A stretch of 64,000 nucleotides of DNA, from contig LN913013.1 of assembly GCA_001487125.1 (NCBI GenBank), positions 2,149,110-2,213,109 of the forward strand, written 5' to 3'. The stretch's first letter is position 1, and the number at the start of each line of letters is the position of its first letter. Shown piece by piece: positions 10,010 to 19,176 of the stretch. The position numbers and the translations under genes were made by a program. The stretch comes from Gabonibacter massiliensis. Its GTDB lineage: Bacteria > Bacteroidota > Bacteroidia > Bacteroidales > Marinifilaceae. The notes beneath the pieces are model-generated. The model was not told the origin of the DNA and made no database searches. It worked only from the letters and a program-made list of their open reading frames with translations.

Positions 10010-10654
10010 ATGGAAAGAAAAGATACAGGAAAAAGCAGTAAGCAAAAAAGCACACAGAAAGAAAATGAGGCTTTACGTTTAACAGCGGATTTGGAAGGCA
10101 ATTATCTGTTGGAAGAACGGGTTTCCGATTTGAAGTGGTTAGGGATATTTTATGCCCCGACAGGAGGAAGTGTACACCGTGTCGCTAAGATCTTAAAGCG
10201 AAAAATAGGTGCTAAGCGGGTGGAGATGTTTTATATTTCGGAGATTCCAGCGACGAGGTTGTTGGATTACAAGAACATCATCATCGTGTGTTCTTCTTTG
10301 GGGCGCAGTACTTGGGAACGGGAACAACGGGACCAGTGGGCCAAATTTTTTCCGGCCATGCGGAAGCTTTCTTTACGTGACCGCCGGGTGGCCTTGGTCG
10401 GTTTGGGAGATCACGTAACCTATCCTGCTAATTTTGTAGACGGCATGGGGTACATGGCCGAGTTGGTAACCCAATTAGGGGCTGAATTGGTCGGAAAAAC
10501 TTCAACGGACGGGTATGTTTTCAGCGGTTCGGCAGCAATTGTGGATAATCTTTTTGTGGGCTTGCCTTTGGATGAAGATTACGAATCCGAAAAGACCGAA
10601 CCCCGTTTGGATAAATGGCTCTCCTTGGTGTTGCCTGAATTTGAAGATATTTAA
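10010..10654 (+). CDS. Flavodoxin-like protein
   Basis: The 214-residue protein has a flavodoxin fold starting near residue 42. WLGIFYAPTGGSVHRVAKIL is the phosphate-binding loop region, with TGGS in place of the usual T-x-T-G-x-T. IIIVCSSLGRSTWEREQRDQW resembles the second FMN loop, and VALVGLGDHVTYPANFVDGMG the third. About 40 extra N-terminal residues are charged and look disordered. It should carry electrons via FMN, but the partner is not shown. A terminator follows, so it appears monocistronic. The unusual first loop means FMN binding should be treated as likely rather than certain. Confidence 0.78.
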   Translation: MERKDTGKSSKQKSTQKENEALRLTADLEGNYLLEERVSDLKWLGIFYAPTGGSVHRVAKILKRKIGAKRVEMFYISEIPATRLLDYKNIIIVCSSLGRSTWEREQRDQWAKFFPAMRKLSLRDRRVALVGLGDHVTYPANFVDGMGYMAELVTQLGAELVGKTSTDGYVFSGSAAIVDNLFVGLPLDEDYESEKTEPRLDKWLSLVLPEFEDI

Positions 10655-10683
10655 TTATCATGGAGGATATTCGATACATGAAT

Positions 10684-10719
10684 AGAGATTGCTCGTCATC
10701 GGCAGTCTCTTTTGTTTTT
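10684..10719 (+). terminator. Rho-independent terminator of flavodoxin-like gene
   Basis: A 9-bp stem (10684-10692 with 10702-10710, one G-T pair) is followed by TTTGTTTTT. Confidence 0.75.
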
Positions 10720-10956
10720 ATGAAGTACGTTCCTATGCTATATGAGACAAGAAATGTATATGGATTCAGCGATTCGTTATCAATTTAATCGCGTAAAGGA
10801 AATTTGATTGAAAACGATAAAAATCCACGATAGAAAAATGGCTTCTGAATAGGCTGCCTTCGGGGGCGGGGGGAGAGGGGAAAGAGAGGTGTCGGGCCGG
10901 GAAAGTAAAAATAGCATTTGTGTTTGAATTTAATTTTTTTACTTCGATTAAATGAC

Positions 10957-10964
10957 TATATTTG
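10957..10964 (+). promoter_or_regulatory. Bacteroidota -7 element for rpsP-rimM
   Basis: TATATTTG matches TAnnTTTG exactly, 49 bases before the rpsP start. Transcription would begin near 10970, at or just inside the leader hairpin. Confidence 0.6.
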
Positions 10965-10968
10965 CACC

Positions 10969-10985
10969 GCCTATCGAGAATAGGC
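10969..10985 (+). promoter_or_regulatory. Leader hairpin upstream of rpsP
   Basis: GCCTAT (10969-10974) pairs perfectly with ATAGGC (10980-10985) across a 5-base loop. It lies at the predicted 5' end of the rpsP transcript. It could stabilise the mRNA or act in ribosomal-protein feedback; neither is shown. Confidence 0.45.
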
Positions 10986-11013
10986 AGTAATTCAATTATT
11001 TAAATTTGACTAA

Positions 11014-11592
11014 ATGGCAACTAAAATTAGATTAGCAAGACACGGTCGTAAAGGCAGACCATTCTATCATGTAGTGATAGCAGACAGTAGAGCTCCGCGT
11101 GACGGAAAATACATCGAAAGAATCGGTTCCTATAATCCGATGACCAATCCCGCTACGATCGATTTGAATTTCGAGAGAGCGTTATATTGGATGAATGTAG
11201 GAGCTCAACCGACAGATACGGTGAGAAGTATTCTTTCTTATGAAGGAGTTTTGTTGAAAAAACACTTGTTGGAAGGAGTGAAAAAAGGTGCTTTCGATGA
11301 GGCTGTTGCCGAAGCGAAGTTCGAAGCATGGAAGAAAGAGAAAGTAGCCAAGATCCAATCCAAGATCAATCGTTTGGCCGACGAGTCAGAAAGTGCTTAC
11401 AAGGCACGTGTAGAAGCTGAAGCTAAAGTAAAAGAAGCTCGGGCAGAGTTGATCGCTAAAAAACAAGCTGAGATTGCTGCTGCCAAAGCAGAGGCTGAAG
11501 CCGCTGCCAGAGCAGAGGTCGAAACGGCTGCTACTGAGGCTGCGGAAGCTGCAGAGACGCAGGCAGAGACTGAAACTCCCGCTGCAGAATAA
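11014..11592 (+). CDS. rpsP: 30S ribosomal protein S16 with long Ala/Glu tail
   Basis: Residues 1-85 are a standard S16 ([28 protein letters not shown]), a primary binder of 16S rRNA needed for small-subunit assembly. The protein continues to 192 residues. From about 100 it is a charged helix followed by repetitive alanine, glutamate and lysine, ending in an acidic Ala/Glu/Thr run. S16 is usually 80-90 residues in proteobacteria, and long tails are common in Bacteroidota. The gene is followed 8 bases later by rimM, the usual ribosome-maturation pairing. Confidence 0.97.
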   Translation: MATKIRLARHGRKGRPFYHVVIADSRAPRDGKYIERIGSYNPMTNPATIDLNFERALYWMNVGAQPTDTVRSILSYEGVLLKKHLLEGVKKGAFDEAVAEAKFEAWKKEKVAKIQSKINRLADESESAYKARVEAEAKVKEARAELIAKKQAEIAAAKAEAEAAARAEVETAATEAAEAAETQAETETPAAE

Positions 11593-11600
11593 GGTTTGCG

Positions 11601-12134
11601 ATGATCAAAAAGGAAGATTGTATAAAGATTGGTGAGGTTGGCAAAACGCATAGTTTGCAAGGTGCTGTTGTTGTTTATTCTGATAACGATCTTCTCGAAC
11701 AATACAAGGAAGAACCGGTGTTTATTCTTTTGGAAGGAGCACCGGTTCCCTTTTTTATAGCCAAAGACGGATTGATGAAGAGAAATCATTCGTCCTATAT
11801 CATCAAATTTGATTATGTCGATTCAAAGGCTCAGGCCGATCGTCTGACCGGGAAAGAGCTTTTGATGGATAAAGATTTAGTGGGGGAGGAAGAGGAGGAA
11901 GATTTACCTTTTGAACTTTCCGAATTAATAGGATTCTCCGTTCAGGATATACTTACGCGGGAATCCGGCGAAGTGGTCGATGTGGCCAATTATTCCGGTA
12001 ATATGCTCTTGTCTATTCGAATCTTCTCGAAAGAGATTTTACTTCCGCTTTCCGAAAGATACGTGAAAGAAATTTCGGAAAACGAACAACTTCTTCGAGT
12101 GGAAATACCGGAAGAGATTAAAGAATTATACTAA
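11601..12134 (+). CDS. rimM: 16S rRNA processing protein RimM
   Basis: RimM binds S19 and helps 30S head maturation. The 177-residue product has the N-terminal beta-barrel (KIGEVGKTHSLQGAVVVYSD) and the C-terminal PRC-barrel (LSELIGFSVQDI, then a late LPLSERYVKEI segment). It lies 8 bases after rpsP in the same direction, a conserved pairing. No clear terminator follows, only T-rich sequence. Confidence 0.93.
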   Translation: MIKKEDCIKIGEVGKTHSLQGAVVVYSDNDLLEQYKEEPVFILLEGAPVPFFIAKDGLMKRNHSSYIIKFDYVDSKAQADRLTGKELLMDKDLVGEEEEEDLPFELSELIGFSVQDILTRESGEVVDVANYSGNMLLSIRIFSKEILLPLSERYVKEISENEQLLRVEIPEEIKELY

Positions 12135-12369
12135 TTTTTTCGAAGCGATTGTTCCATTCTACGTTTCATTTGTCGAATATTGGATCTTAACGTTTGCATG
12201 ATAGGTTTATTGTAAAATTATCTGTAGTTTATAATGAATTTATATTTTGGAAATTTTTTCCACATTTTATAAAATATCATATTATTGATATTCAGTGTTG
12301 TATATTAATATTATGGAAAACTTTTTATTGATGTTAGTAAAAATATTTTTCCAAGAAGTTTTTTTTATT

Positions 12370-12377
12370 TAGTTTTG
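12370..12377 (+). promoter_or_regulatory. Probable -7 element for nrdJ
   Basis: TAGTTTTG fits TAnnTTTG, 42 bases before the chosen nrdJ start and at the end of a very AT-rich 235-base stretch. No riboswitch-like structure is visible ahead of nrdJ, unlike nrdD. Confidence 0.45.
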
Positions 12378-12418
12378 TTTGATCGGAAGTGAATATAAAA
12401 AAAGACTTATTATATAAA

Positions 12419-14983
12419 ATGGAAAAAACGACTACTCTGATTAAAAAGCAAAAGGAAACCGTGGAACAGAAAAAGGTTTATACGCAGGAAGAAGCTTACT
12501 CGAGCTCTCTTGATTATTTTAAGGGAGATGAATTGGCAGCGAGGGTCTGGGTTAGCAAATACGCTTTAAAAGACTCTTATGGGAATATCTTCGAGTTGAA
12601 TCCGAACGATATGCATCGTCGGTTGGCATCTGAAATAGCCCGAATAGAAAGAAGATATTCGAATCCGTTAAGCGAGGAAGAAATCTTTGAGGTGTTGAAA
12701 GATTTCAAGTACATTGTACCTCAAGGCGGACCGATGACAGGTATTGGTAATGAGTTTCAGATTGCCTCTTTATCCAATTGCTTCGTTATCGGGAATGAAG
12801 GTCCTTCCGATTCTTATGGAGGAGTCATGAAGATTGATCAGGAACAGGTACAACTGATGAAACGAAGGGGAGGAGTAGGACACGATTTGTCTCATATCCG
12901 CCCGAAGGGATCGCCGGTTAAAAATTCGGCTTTAACTTCAACCGGAATCGTTCCTTTTATGGAGCGTTATTCCAACTCGACCCGGGAGGTGGCACAAGAC
13001 GGCCGTCGGGGGGCTTTGATGTTGAGTGTATCTATCAATCATCCGGATTCGGAAAGTTTTATAGACGCTAAAATGACGGAAGGTAAAGTGACCGGAGCCA
13101 ATATTTCCGTGAAGATTGACGATGAATTTATGCAGGCTGTCGTAGAAGAGCGGGAGTATGTTCAAAAATATCCGGTTTACTCCGAACACCCGAAAAATAT
13201 AAAACAGATCAGTGCTGTTAAATTATGGAATAAAATCGTCTATAACGCCTGGAAGTCGGCTGAACCGGGTATTTTATTCTGGGATACGATTATTCGGGAG
13301 AGTGTACCCGATTGTTATGCCGAACTGGGTTATCGTACCGTTTCCACGAATCCTTGCGGTGAGATACCGTTATGTCCTTATGACTCTTGTCGGTTGTTGG
13401 CGATTAATCTCTATTCATACGTAAAAGATCCTTTTACTCCGGACGCTTCGTTTGACTATGAGCTGTTTGACAAACACGTGGGAATCGCTCAGCGTATCAT
13501 GGACGATATTATCGATCTGGAATTGGAGAAAATAGATGCTATCCTGGATAAGATCGACAGCGATCCGGAGGAGGAAGAGGTGAAAGGTGTTGAAGTTCGG
13601 TTATGGCATAAAATTAAACAGAAAGCGAAAGAGGGAAGACGTACCGGAGTAGGCATTACGGCGGAAGGAGATATGTTGGCGGCATTGGGACTACGTTACG
13701 GAAGCGATGAGGCTATTGATTTCTCCGTGGATGTGCATAAAAGATTAGCGATTGCGGCGTACGGTTCTTCTGTCGATATGGCTCGCGAGAGAGGTGCTTT
13801 TAAGATTTTTGATGCCGAAAGAGAGAAAAATAATCCGTTTATCTTGCGTTTGAAGGAGGCTGCTCCCGAGATGTATGAAGAGATGCTAAAATACGGTCGG
13901 CGGAATATTGCCTGTCTCACGATTGCTCCCACGGGAACGACCAGTCTGATGACACAAACCACCTCCGGAATCGAACCGGTTTTTTTGCCGGTATATAAAC
14001 GGAGAAGGAAAGTGAATCCTAACGATAAGGATGTACACATCGATTTCACGGATGAAACGGGAGATTGTTTCGAAGAGTTTATCGTGTTCCACCATAAATT
14101 TATGGTTTGGATGGAGAAAAACGGGTATGATATTCATAAACGTTATACCAACGAAGAGATTGATGCCATGGTGGCTGAATCTCCTTATTACAGGGCAACC
14201 TCCAATGATATTGACTGGGTCGCCAAGGTCCGGATGCAGGGACGTGTCCAGAAGTGGGTGGACCATTCGATCAGTGTAACCGTAAACTTACCGGCTGATG
14301 TGACGGAAGAGTTGGTAGGTCAACTTTACATTGAGGCATGGAAAAGTGGGTGTAAGGGATGTACGGTTTACCGGGACGGTTCTCGTTCGGGCGTGTTGGT
14401 AGCCAATAAAGAGAAAAAGCAGGAGACCGGAAGTATGCCTTCGAAGCGTCCGAAAGAGTTGGATGCAGAAATCGTTCGTTTCCAGAATAATAAAGAAAAA
14501 TGGATTGCTTTTATCGGATTGTACGAGGGAAAACCCTATGAGATCTTTACGGGTATTGCCGACGACGAAGAGGGAATCATGCTGCCGAAAGCTGTGACGG
14601 ACGGTAAGATCGTGAAAAATGTGGATGAGGATGGAAATAGCCGTTACGACTTCCAGTTTTCCAATAAACGGGGGTTTAAAACAACAGTGGAAGGATTATC
14701 CTATAAATTTAACAAAGAGTATTGGAACTATGCTAAACTGATCTCCGGCGTTTTGCGTTACGGAATGCCTATCACTCAGATCGTGGAGTTAGTAGCTGCC
14801 ATGGAGTTTGATAATGAAAATATCAATACTTGGAAAAACGGAGTGGAACGCGCATTGAGGAAATTTATTCCGGATGGAACGGAGGCTACAGGGTCTGTTT
14901 GCGAAAATTGCGGTTCGAAATCGATTGTTTATCAAGAAGGATGCCTGATCTGCAAGGTTTGCGGATCCTCTAAGTGCGGTTGA
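12419..14983 (+). CDS. nrdJ: Adenosylcobalamin-dependent (class II) ribonucleotide reductase
   Basis: The enzyme makes deoxyribonucleotides using a radical generated from adenosylcobalamin, so it works with or without oxygen but needs B12. In the 854-residue product from ATG 12419, an active-site cysteine lies in SLSNCFVIGN (about C121). The NPCGE motif is at about 311-315. The C-terminal zinc-ribbon-like tail has four cysteines (CENCGS, CLICKVCG) and probably re-reduces the active site. A GTG at 12389 would add ten residues and is less likely. The B12-independent nrdD-nrdG pair elsewhere in the window sits behind a cobalamin riboswitch, while nrdJ itself has no riboswitch. Confidence 0.95.
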   Translation: MEKTTTLIKKQKETVEQKKVYTQEEAYSSSLDYFKGDELAARVWVSKYALKDSYGNIFELNPNDMHRRLASEIARIERRYSNPLSEEEIFEVLKDFKYIVPQGGPMTGIGNEFQIASLSNCFVIGNEGPSDSYGGVMKIDQEQVQLMKRRGGVGHDLSHIRPKGSPVKNSALTSTGIVPFMERYSNSTREVAQDGRRGALMLSVSINHPDSESFIDAKMTEGKVTGANISVKIDDEFMQAVVEEREYVQKYPVYSEHPKNIKQISAVKLWNKIVYNAWKSAEPGILFWDTIIRESVPDCYAELGYRTVSTNPCGEIPLCPYDSCRLLAINLYSYVKDPFTPDASFDYELFDKHVGIAQRIMDDIIDLELEKIDAILDKIDSDPEEEEVKGVEVRLWHKIKQKAKEGRRTGVGITAEGDMLAALGLRYGSDEAIDFSVDVHKRLAIAAYGSSVDMARERGAFKIFDAEREKNNPFILRLKEAAPEMYEEMLKYGRRNIACLTIAPTGTTSLMTQTTSGIEPVFLPVYKRRRKVNPNDKDVHIDFTDETGDCFEEFIVFHHKFMVWMEKNGYDIHKRYTNEEIDAMVAESPYYRATSNDIDWVAKVRMQGRVQKWVDHSISVTVNLPADVTEELVGQLYIEAWKSGCKGCTVYRDGSRSGVLVANKEKKQETGSMPSKRPKELDAEIVRFQNNKEKWIAFIGLYEGKPYEIFTGIADDEEGIMLPKAVTDGKIVKNVDEDGNSRYDFQFSNKRGFKTTVEGLSYKFNKEYWNYAKLISGVLRYGMPITQIVELVAAMEFDNENINTWKNGVERALRKFIPDGTEATGSVCENCGSKSIVYQEGCLICKVCGSSKCG

Positions 14984-15011
14984 TGCTGTTATTTTTTTTG
15001 ATATAAAAGTG

Positions 15012-15061
15012 AAAGAAGCTGTTCGATAAATGAATCCGGACAGCTTCTTTACTATTTTTTG
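15012..15061 (+). terminator. Rho-independent terminator of nrdJ
   Basis: An 11-bp perfect stem (15012-15022 with 15040-15050), extendable inward by a few pairs, is followed by a T-rich tract. Confidence 0.88.
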
Positions 15062-15064
15062 TAT

Positions 15065-15072
15065 TACTTTTG
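15065..15072 (+). promoter_or_regulatory. Probable -7 element for ribF
   Basis: TACTTTTG fits TAnnTTTG, 33 bases before the ribF ATG and immediately after the nrdJ terminator. Confidence 0.5.
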
Positions 15073-15104
15073 TGGTAAGGATTCTAAGTAATTAAGGGTT
15101 GATC

Positions 15105-16046
15105 ATGAAGGTTCATTACGGTGTTGAAAATATAGAAATAAATCGTCCGGTTCTCACGATCGGTAGTTTTGATGGGGTGCATTTAGGGCATTTAAGTGTG
15201 ATCGAGCATTTGAAAGAAAAAGCCCGGCAAATGGGAGGGGAGTCTGTGATCATAAGTTTTGAACCTCATCCGCGGGAGGTTCTTTATCCCATGGAAAAGA
15301 AACCGGGGATATTAACGACCTTACCGGAGAAGATTTCTATTTTAGAGCGTTGTGGCATTGATCACTTGATTATCCTTGAGTTTACCCGGGAGTTGTCCGA
15401 ACTGTCTTATGCCGAATTCGTAGAGTTGATTTTAATCGGTAGGATCGGTATAAAAGCTCTGGTGGTGGGGTATGATCATCGATTTGGAAAAGATCGAACC
15501 GGGAATTTTGAAAATTTGCAGCAGCTGTCTCGAAAATATCATTTTTTACTGGAACAGGAAAAAGTGTTTGTGACGGAACACGTGAACGTAAGTTCTACGA
15601 AAATTCGTAATGCCTTGGCCATTGGAGACATCAGACAGGTGAATCTATTTTTGGGTTATCCTTATTCCGTTACGGGGGAGGTGATTGAAGGGCACCGGTT
15701 AGGGAGGAAATTAGGGTTCCCCACGGCTAATTTGCAGGTAGATAATGAACGGAAATTATTACCGGCGAATGGAGTATACGTCGTGCGCGTGAAAGTCGGC
15801 GAAGAGGTTTATCCCGGGATGTTAAATATAGGGATTCGTCCTACCGTCAGCAATGACGGAAGAACTTCTCTTGAGGTTCATCTGTTTGATTTTGCACGAG
15901 ATATATACCGTCAGGTGTTAACAGTAGACTTTGTAGCCCGGCTTCGCGGGGAACAGAAATTTGACGGGGTGGATGAATTGAAGGAACAGTTGGAAAGGGA
16001 TAAGAAGGAGGCTATCCGTTTATTGCAAGAGGGCCATTCCCGATAA
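15105..16046 (+). CDS. ribF: Bifunctional riboflavin kinase / FAD synthetase
   Basis: The enzyme converts riboflavin to FMN and then FAD. The N-terminal nucleotidyltransferase half carries GSFDGVHLGH and later VSSTKIRNAL. The C-terminal flavokinase half carries GHRLGRKLGFPTANL and NIGIRPTV. At 313 residues the length is normal. ATG 15105 (MKVHYG) is preferred to an upstream TTG at 15099. It has its own -7 element. No FMN riboswitch is visible. Confidence 0.95.
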   Translation: MKVHYGVENIEINRPVLTIGSFDGVHLGHLSVIEHLKEKARQMGGESVIISFEPHPREVLYPMEKKPGILTTLPEKISILERCGIDHLIILEFTRELSELSYAEFVELILIGRIGIKALVVGYDHRFGKDRTGNFENLQQLSRKYHFLLEQEKVFVTEHVNVSSTKIRNALAIGDIRQVNLFLGYPYSVTGEVIEGHRLGRKLGFPTANLQVDNERKLLPANGVYVVRVKVGEEVYPGMLNIGIRPTVSNDGRTSLEVHLFDFARDIYRQVLTVDFVARLRGEQKFDGVDELKEQLERDKKEAIRLLQEGHSR

Positions 16047-16072
16047 CTGTTTGCTTTTCAGGAATGGCCTAT
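16032..16072. terminator. Hairpin terminating ribF, between convergent genes
   Basis: A 9-bp perfect stem (16032-16040 with 16061-16069) overlaps the ribF stop codon and sits before the convergent porin gene end at 16094. The flanking T run is poor, so termination strength is uncertain. Confidence 0.55.
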
Positions 16073-16093
16073 TGATAAAAATAGCAGTAATTT

Positions 16094-17332
16094 TTAGAAC
16101 CTGTATTGTATCATCGTATTGATACGGTTTGCATTACCATACTCTTTGTTGAAGTCATTGCGACGTCCGTACACGTATTCTATACCGCAACTTCCATACT
16201 CTGAAAAATCCCAAAATAAATTGGCTGCGGCATATTGAGCGTATTTATATGATGTGCTTGGCATTCCGTATTGTTCCAGTACCCTGGCATAACTATACAT
16301 GATGTTTGAGGAGAGTTTCTCATTCCATTGATGGGTGAAGCCGGCAAAGCCTCCCCAGGCGTTGAATGCTTTTAAACGGGAGTCGTCCGTCTCACTTGGA
16401 ACCAGATCCAGACCTGTGCCGGAAAGATCCTGAATGTAGTTGGAAATGCCTTTTCCGTAAACCCCCTGGAAGTTGAAAGAGGTATTTTTTGCCAATTGCC
16501 AGATACCGCTTAAGGCAACTCCCCAACCGGTTACGATTTCGTCTTTATCTTTTGCCGTATTTTTATAGTACATGTTTCTTAGTATTCCTCCCGCCTGTAA
16601 GTGACTGCCGTCTTTGAATGTGTATTTTACAGTTAAAGGGATATCCGGAATTCTTTGATGAATATATTCTGTGAATTTGGCCTCCGTGTAAGAGGGTTCC
16701 ACGTACTCTATGGCTAAAGAAGCTTGTAAGTTTTGCGTGAAATCGTAGGTATAACGGATTTGAGGTTGGCGTAATGCGATTTCGCTCGAAGGACCTTCTT
16801 CGTCTATCGTCGCGGGGCCTGCAGAGATATCGCAGAAAGTACTCCAGGTTTTACCGATCGTAAATCCTTTGAATTTAATAAAAGCTTGTCTTAAAATAGG
16901 AGTGTTGTTCTCCCCTTCAAATTCCATTTCCATATAGGTCACTAAACGACCGACCTCAGTATCTCCGACTAACTTGAAAAATAGACGGGATTGACCTATT
17001 GTAATGCCGTAACGTCCGCCTGCTTGTTGTCCTTTAAGAGCGATGGAATTCGTTGTGAAATAGTTATCGTTGGGAACTCCGTTAAAATCATATAATCCTT
17101 GCACCTGAACGAAGCCGCCTACACCGAAAACAAAATTTTTGTTTTTATTGAAAAAAACAAATCGCGGGGAGGCAGGATCATTGAAAGAGAGAGGAAAAGC
17201 TTCCTTCATCATTTTGTAAAAGTTATCCGCATCATTTTTGGCCGATACGGAAGTTACGTTGACCTGTGCGCGAGTTTCGGAATAGCTACCGCATATTACG
17301 GCGATCAACAATAGAAAAATCCATTTTCTCAT
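16094..17332 (-). CDS. Outer-membrane porin, DcaP-like
   Basis: The 412-residue protein starts with a signal peptide (MRKWIFLLLIAVICGSYS, cleavage near ETRAQ). It then shows alternating beta-strand sequence and ends with an aromatic residue (INTMIQYRF), as expected for a beta-barrel. Segments such as FVFGVGGFVQVQGLYDFNG, the RLFFKLVGDTEVGRLVTYMEMEF block and KTWSTFCD resemble DcaP/OprO-like porins of Gram-negative bacteria. An N-terminal stretch before the barrel could be a periplasmic coiled segment. The substrate is unknown. It appears monocistronic and convergent with ribF. Confidence 0.8.
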   Translation of the reverse strand: MRKWIFLLLIAVICGSYSETRAQVNVTSVSAKNDADNFYKMMKEAFPLSFNDPASPRFVFFNKNKNFVFGVGGFVQVQGLYDFNGVPNDNYFTTNSIALKGQQAGGRYGITIGQSRLFFKLVGDTEVGRLVTYMEMEFEGENNTPILRQAFIKFKGFTIGKTWSTFCDISAGPATIDEEGPSSEIALRQPQIRYTYDFTQNLQASLAIEYVEPSYTEAKFTEYIHQRIPDIPLTVKYTFKDGSHLQAGGILRNMYYKNTAKDKDEIVTGWGVALSGIWQLAKNTSFNFQGVYGKGISNYIQDLSGTGLDLVPSETDDSRLKAFNAWGGFAGFTHQWNEKLSSNIMYSYARVLEQYGMPSTSYKYAQYAAANLFWDFSEYGSCGIEYVYGRRNDFNKEYGNANRINTMIQYRF

Positions 17333-17521
17333 AGCATTACAATTATTAGGTTATTATAAATTTCTAATAGAATATTATAGAGCTATATACGACGTGAAAA
17401 ATTGAAAGTTGAGAGGGGGGGAGTTAAAAGAAACGAAGCCCGTAATATAAAAAGATAAAAGGACTCAAATTGTTTGTATTTTATAAAAAGGACGTTTATA
17501 AACCTTGGCGGAGGATGGAGA

Positions 17522-17556
17522 CAAAAAAATCGCTATCCGATAAGACAGCGATTTTC
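17522..17556 (-). terminator. Rho-independent terminator of glyS
   Basis: On the minus strand a 9-bp stem (17526-17534 with 17547-17555) is followed by seven T, 22 bases after the glyS stop codon. Confidence 0.88.
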
Positions 17557-17577
17557 AGTATATGGTTTTTTACAAAT

Positions 17578-19134
17578 TTACAAGGTAATTTGATTTAATA
17601 ATTGCTTTATATCTGTTTTGGCTTTCAGTATATCGAAGAGACGGTCGATGGCAACCCGCTCCTGTTCCATGGTATCCCGATAACGGATCGTAACGGCATT
17701 ATCCTCTAATGTTTGATGATCGACGGTAATACAGAACGGAGTACCGATGGCGTCTTGCCGACGGTAACGTTTCCCGATAGAGTCTTTTTCGTCGTATTGA
17801 CACCTGAAATCTAAGCGTAAAAGTTTCATGATCTCCTCTGCTTTTTCCGGCAGACCGTCTTTCTTCACTAATGGCATGACGGCTAATTTTATAGGTGCTA
17901 AGGCTGCCGGTAATTTGAGGACGACCCTGGAATCTTTCGAACCGTCTTCTTTACTGATCTCCTCTTCGTGATAAGCGGCCGAAAGGACTTGTAAAAACAT
18001 CCGGTCTACTCCGATAGAGGTTTCGACCACGTAAGGAACGTAAGATTCATTTAATTCGGGGTCGAAGTATTGTATCTTTTTGCCTGAAAACTCCTGATGA
18101 CGTTTTAAGTCGAAATCGGTACGGGAATGAATCCCTTCCACCTCTTTAAAGCCGAAGGGGAAACGGTATTCAATGTCTGTGGCTGCATTCGCGTAATGGG
18201 CTAATTTCTCGTGGTCGTGAAAACGATAATTTTCTGCACCGAAACCCAATGATTGATGCCAGCTCATCCGGGTTGTTTTCCATTTTTTAAACCACTCTAA
18301 CTCGGAGCCCGGCCGTACAAAGAACTGCATTTCCATTTGTTCGAATTCCCGCATACGGAAGATGAATTGCCGTGCCACGATTTCATTCCGGAAGGCTTTT
18401 CCGATCTGGGCAATACCGAAAGGTATTTTCATCCTTCCGGTTTTTTGTACGTTTAAAAAGTTTACAAATATCCCCTGGGCTGTTTCCGGGCGAAGATAGA
18501 TTTTACTTGCCCCTTCTGCCGTCGAACCCATTTCGGTAGAGAACATCAGATTGAATTGACGAACTTCCGTCCAGTTACAAGTCCCTGAAATAGGACATAC
18601 GATTTTATTGTCAATGATGATTTGCCGTAATTCTGTCAGATCATTGTCATTTAGGGCTTTAGACATTCTTGCTGTCAATTCCTCTTTTTTTCGGAGAGTC
18701 TCCGATACTTGCGGATTGGTTTGTCTGAAGAGATGCTCGTCGAAACTCTCTCCAAATCTTTTTCTGGCTTTGGCAACGTCTTTTTCGATCTTGTCTTCGT
18801 ACTTGGCAATATGCTCTTCGATTAATACATCCGCCCGGTATCTCTTTTTGGAATCTTTATTATCGATCAGAGGATCGTTGAAGGCATCTACATGCCCGGA
18901 AGCTTTCCATATGGTCGGATGCATAAAAATGGCAGAATCCAAACCTACTACGTTCTCGTGTAGCAATACCATAGAATCCCACCAGTATTTTTTTATGTTG
19001 TTTTTTAACTCCACACCGTATTGCCCGTAGTCGTATACAGCCCCTAACCCATCGTATATTTCGGAAGATGGAAACACATACCCGTATTCTTTACAATGTG
19101 CGACCAATTTTTTAAATACATCTTCTTGTGCCAT
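17578..19134 (-). CDS. glyS: Glycyl-tRNA synthetase (dimeric type)
   Basis: This class II synthetase charges tRNA-Gly. The start MAQEDVFKKLVAHCKEYGYVFPSSEIYDGLGAVYDYGQYG is typical of the homodimeric enzyme rather than the two-subunit GlyQ/GlyS form. Motif 2 lies in IGKAFRNEIVARQFIFRMRE, and motif 3 in TSIGVDRMFLQVL. The anticodon-binding domain occupies the last 110 residues. At 518 residues the length is as expected. The Na/Pi symporter gene lies 42 bases upstream on the same strand, so the two may be co-transcribed. A strong terminator follows. Confidence 0.96.
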   Translation of the reverse strand: MAQEDVFKKLVAHCKEYGYVFPSSEIYDGLGAVYDYGQYGVELKNNIKKYWWDSMVLLHENVVGLDSAIFMHPTIWKASGHVDAFNDPLIDNKDSKKRYRADVLIEEHIAKYEDKIEKDVAKARKRFGESFDEHLFRQTNPQVSETLRKKEELTARMSKALNDNDLTELRQIIIDNKIVCPISGTCNWTEVRQFNLMFSTEMGSTAEGASKIYLRPETAQGIFVNFLNVQKTGRMKIPFGIAQIGKAFRNEIVARQFIFRMREFEQMEMQFFVRPGSELEWFKKWKTTRMSWHQSLGFGAENYRFHDHEKLAHYANAATDIEYRFPFGFKEVEGIHSRTDFDLKRHQEFSGKKIQYFDPELNESYVPYVVETSIGVDRMFLQVLSAAYHEEEISKEDGSKDSRVVLKLPAALAPIKLAVMPLVKKDGLPEKAEEIMKLLRLDFRCQYDEKDSIGKRYRRQDAIGTPFCITVDHQTLEDNAVTIRYRDTMEQERVAIDRLFDILKAKTDIKQLLNQITL

Positions 19135-19176
19135 ATTATTTAAGAATTATGATTTATAAATCATTAAAAATACGAA

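Larger units (their letters stand above)
10655..11013 (+). other. Intergenic region before rpsP
   Basis: These 359 bases hold no convincing gene. They contain the terminator of the flavodoxin-like gene, a strikingly G-rich run at 10862-10880, the rpsP -7 element and a leader hairpin, each listed separately. Confidence 0.7.

Noticed and set aside
12991-13006. TGGCAC sequence in nrdJ resembling a sigma-54 -24 element
   Set aside because: There is no GC at the required 10-base spacing and it lies inside a coding region.
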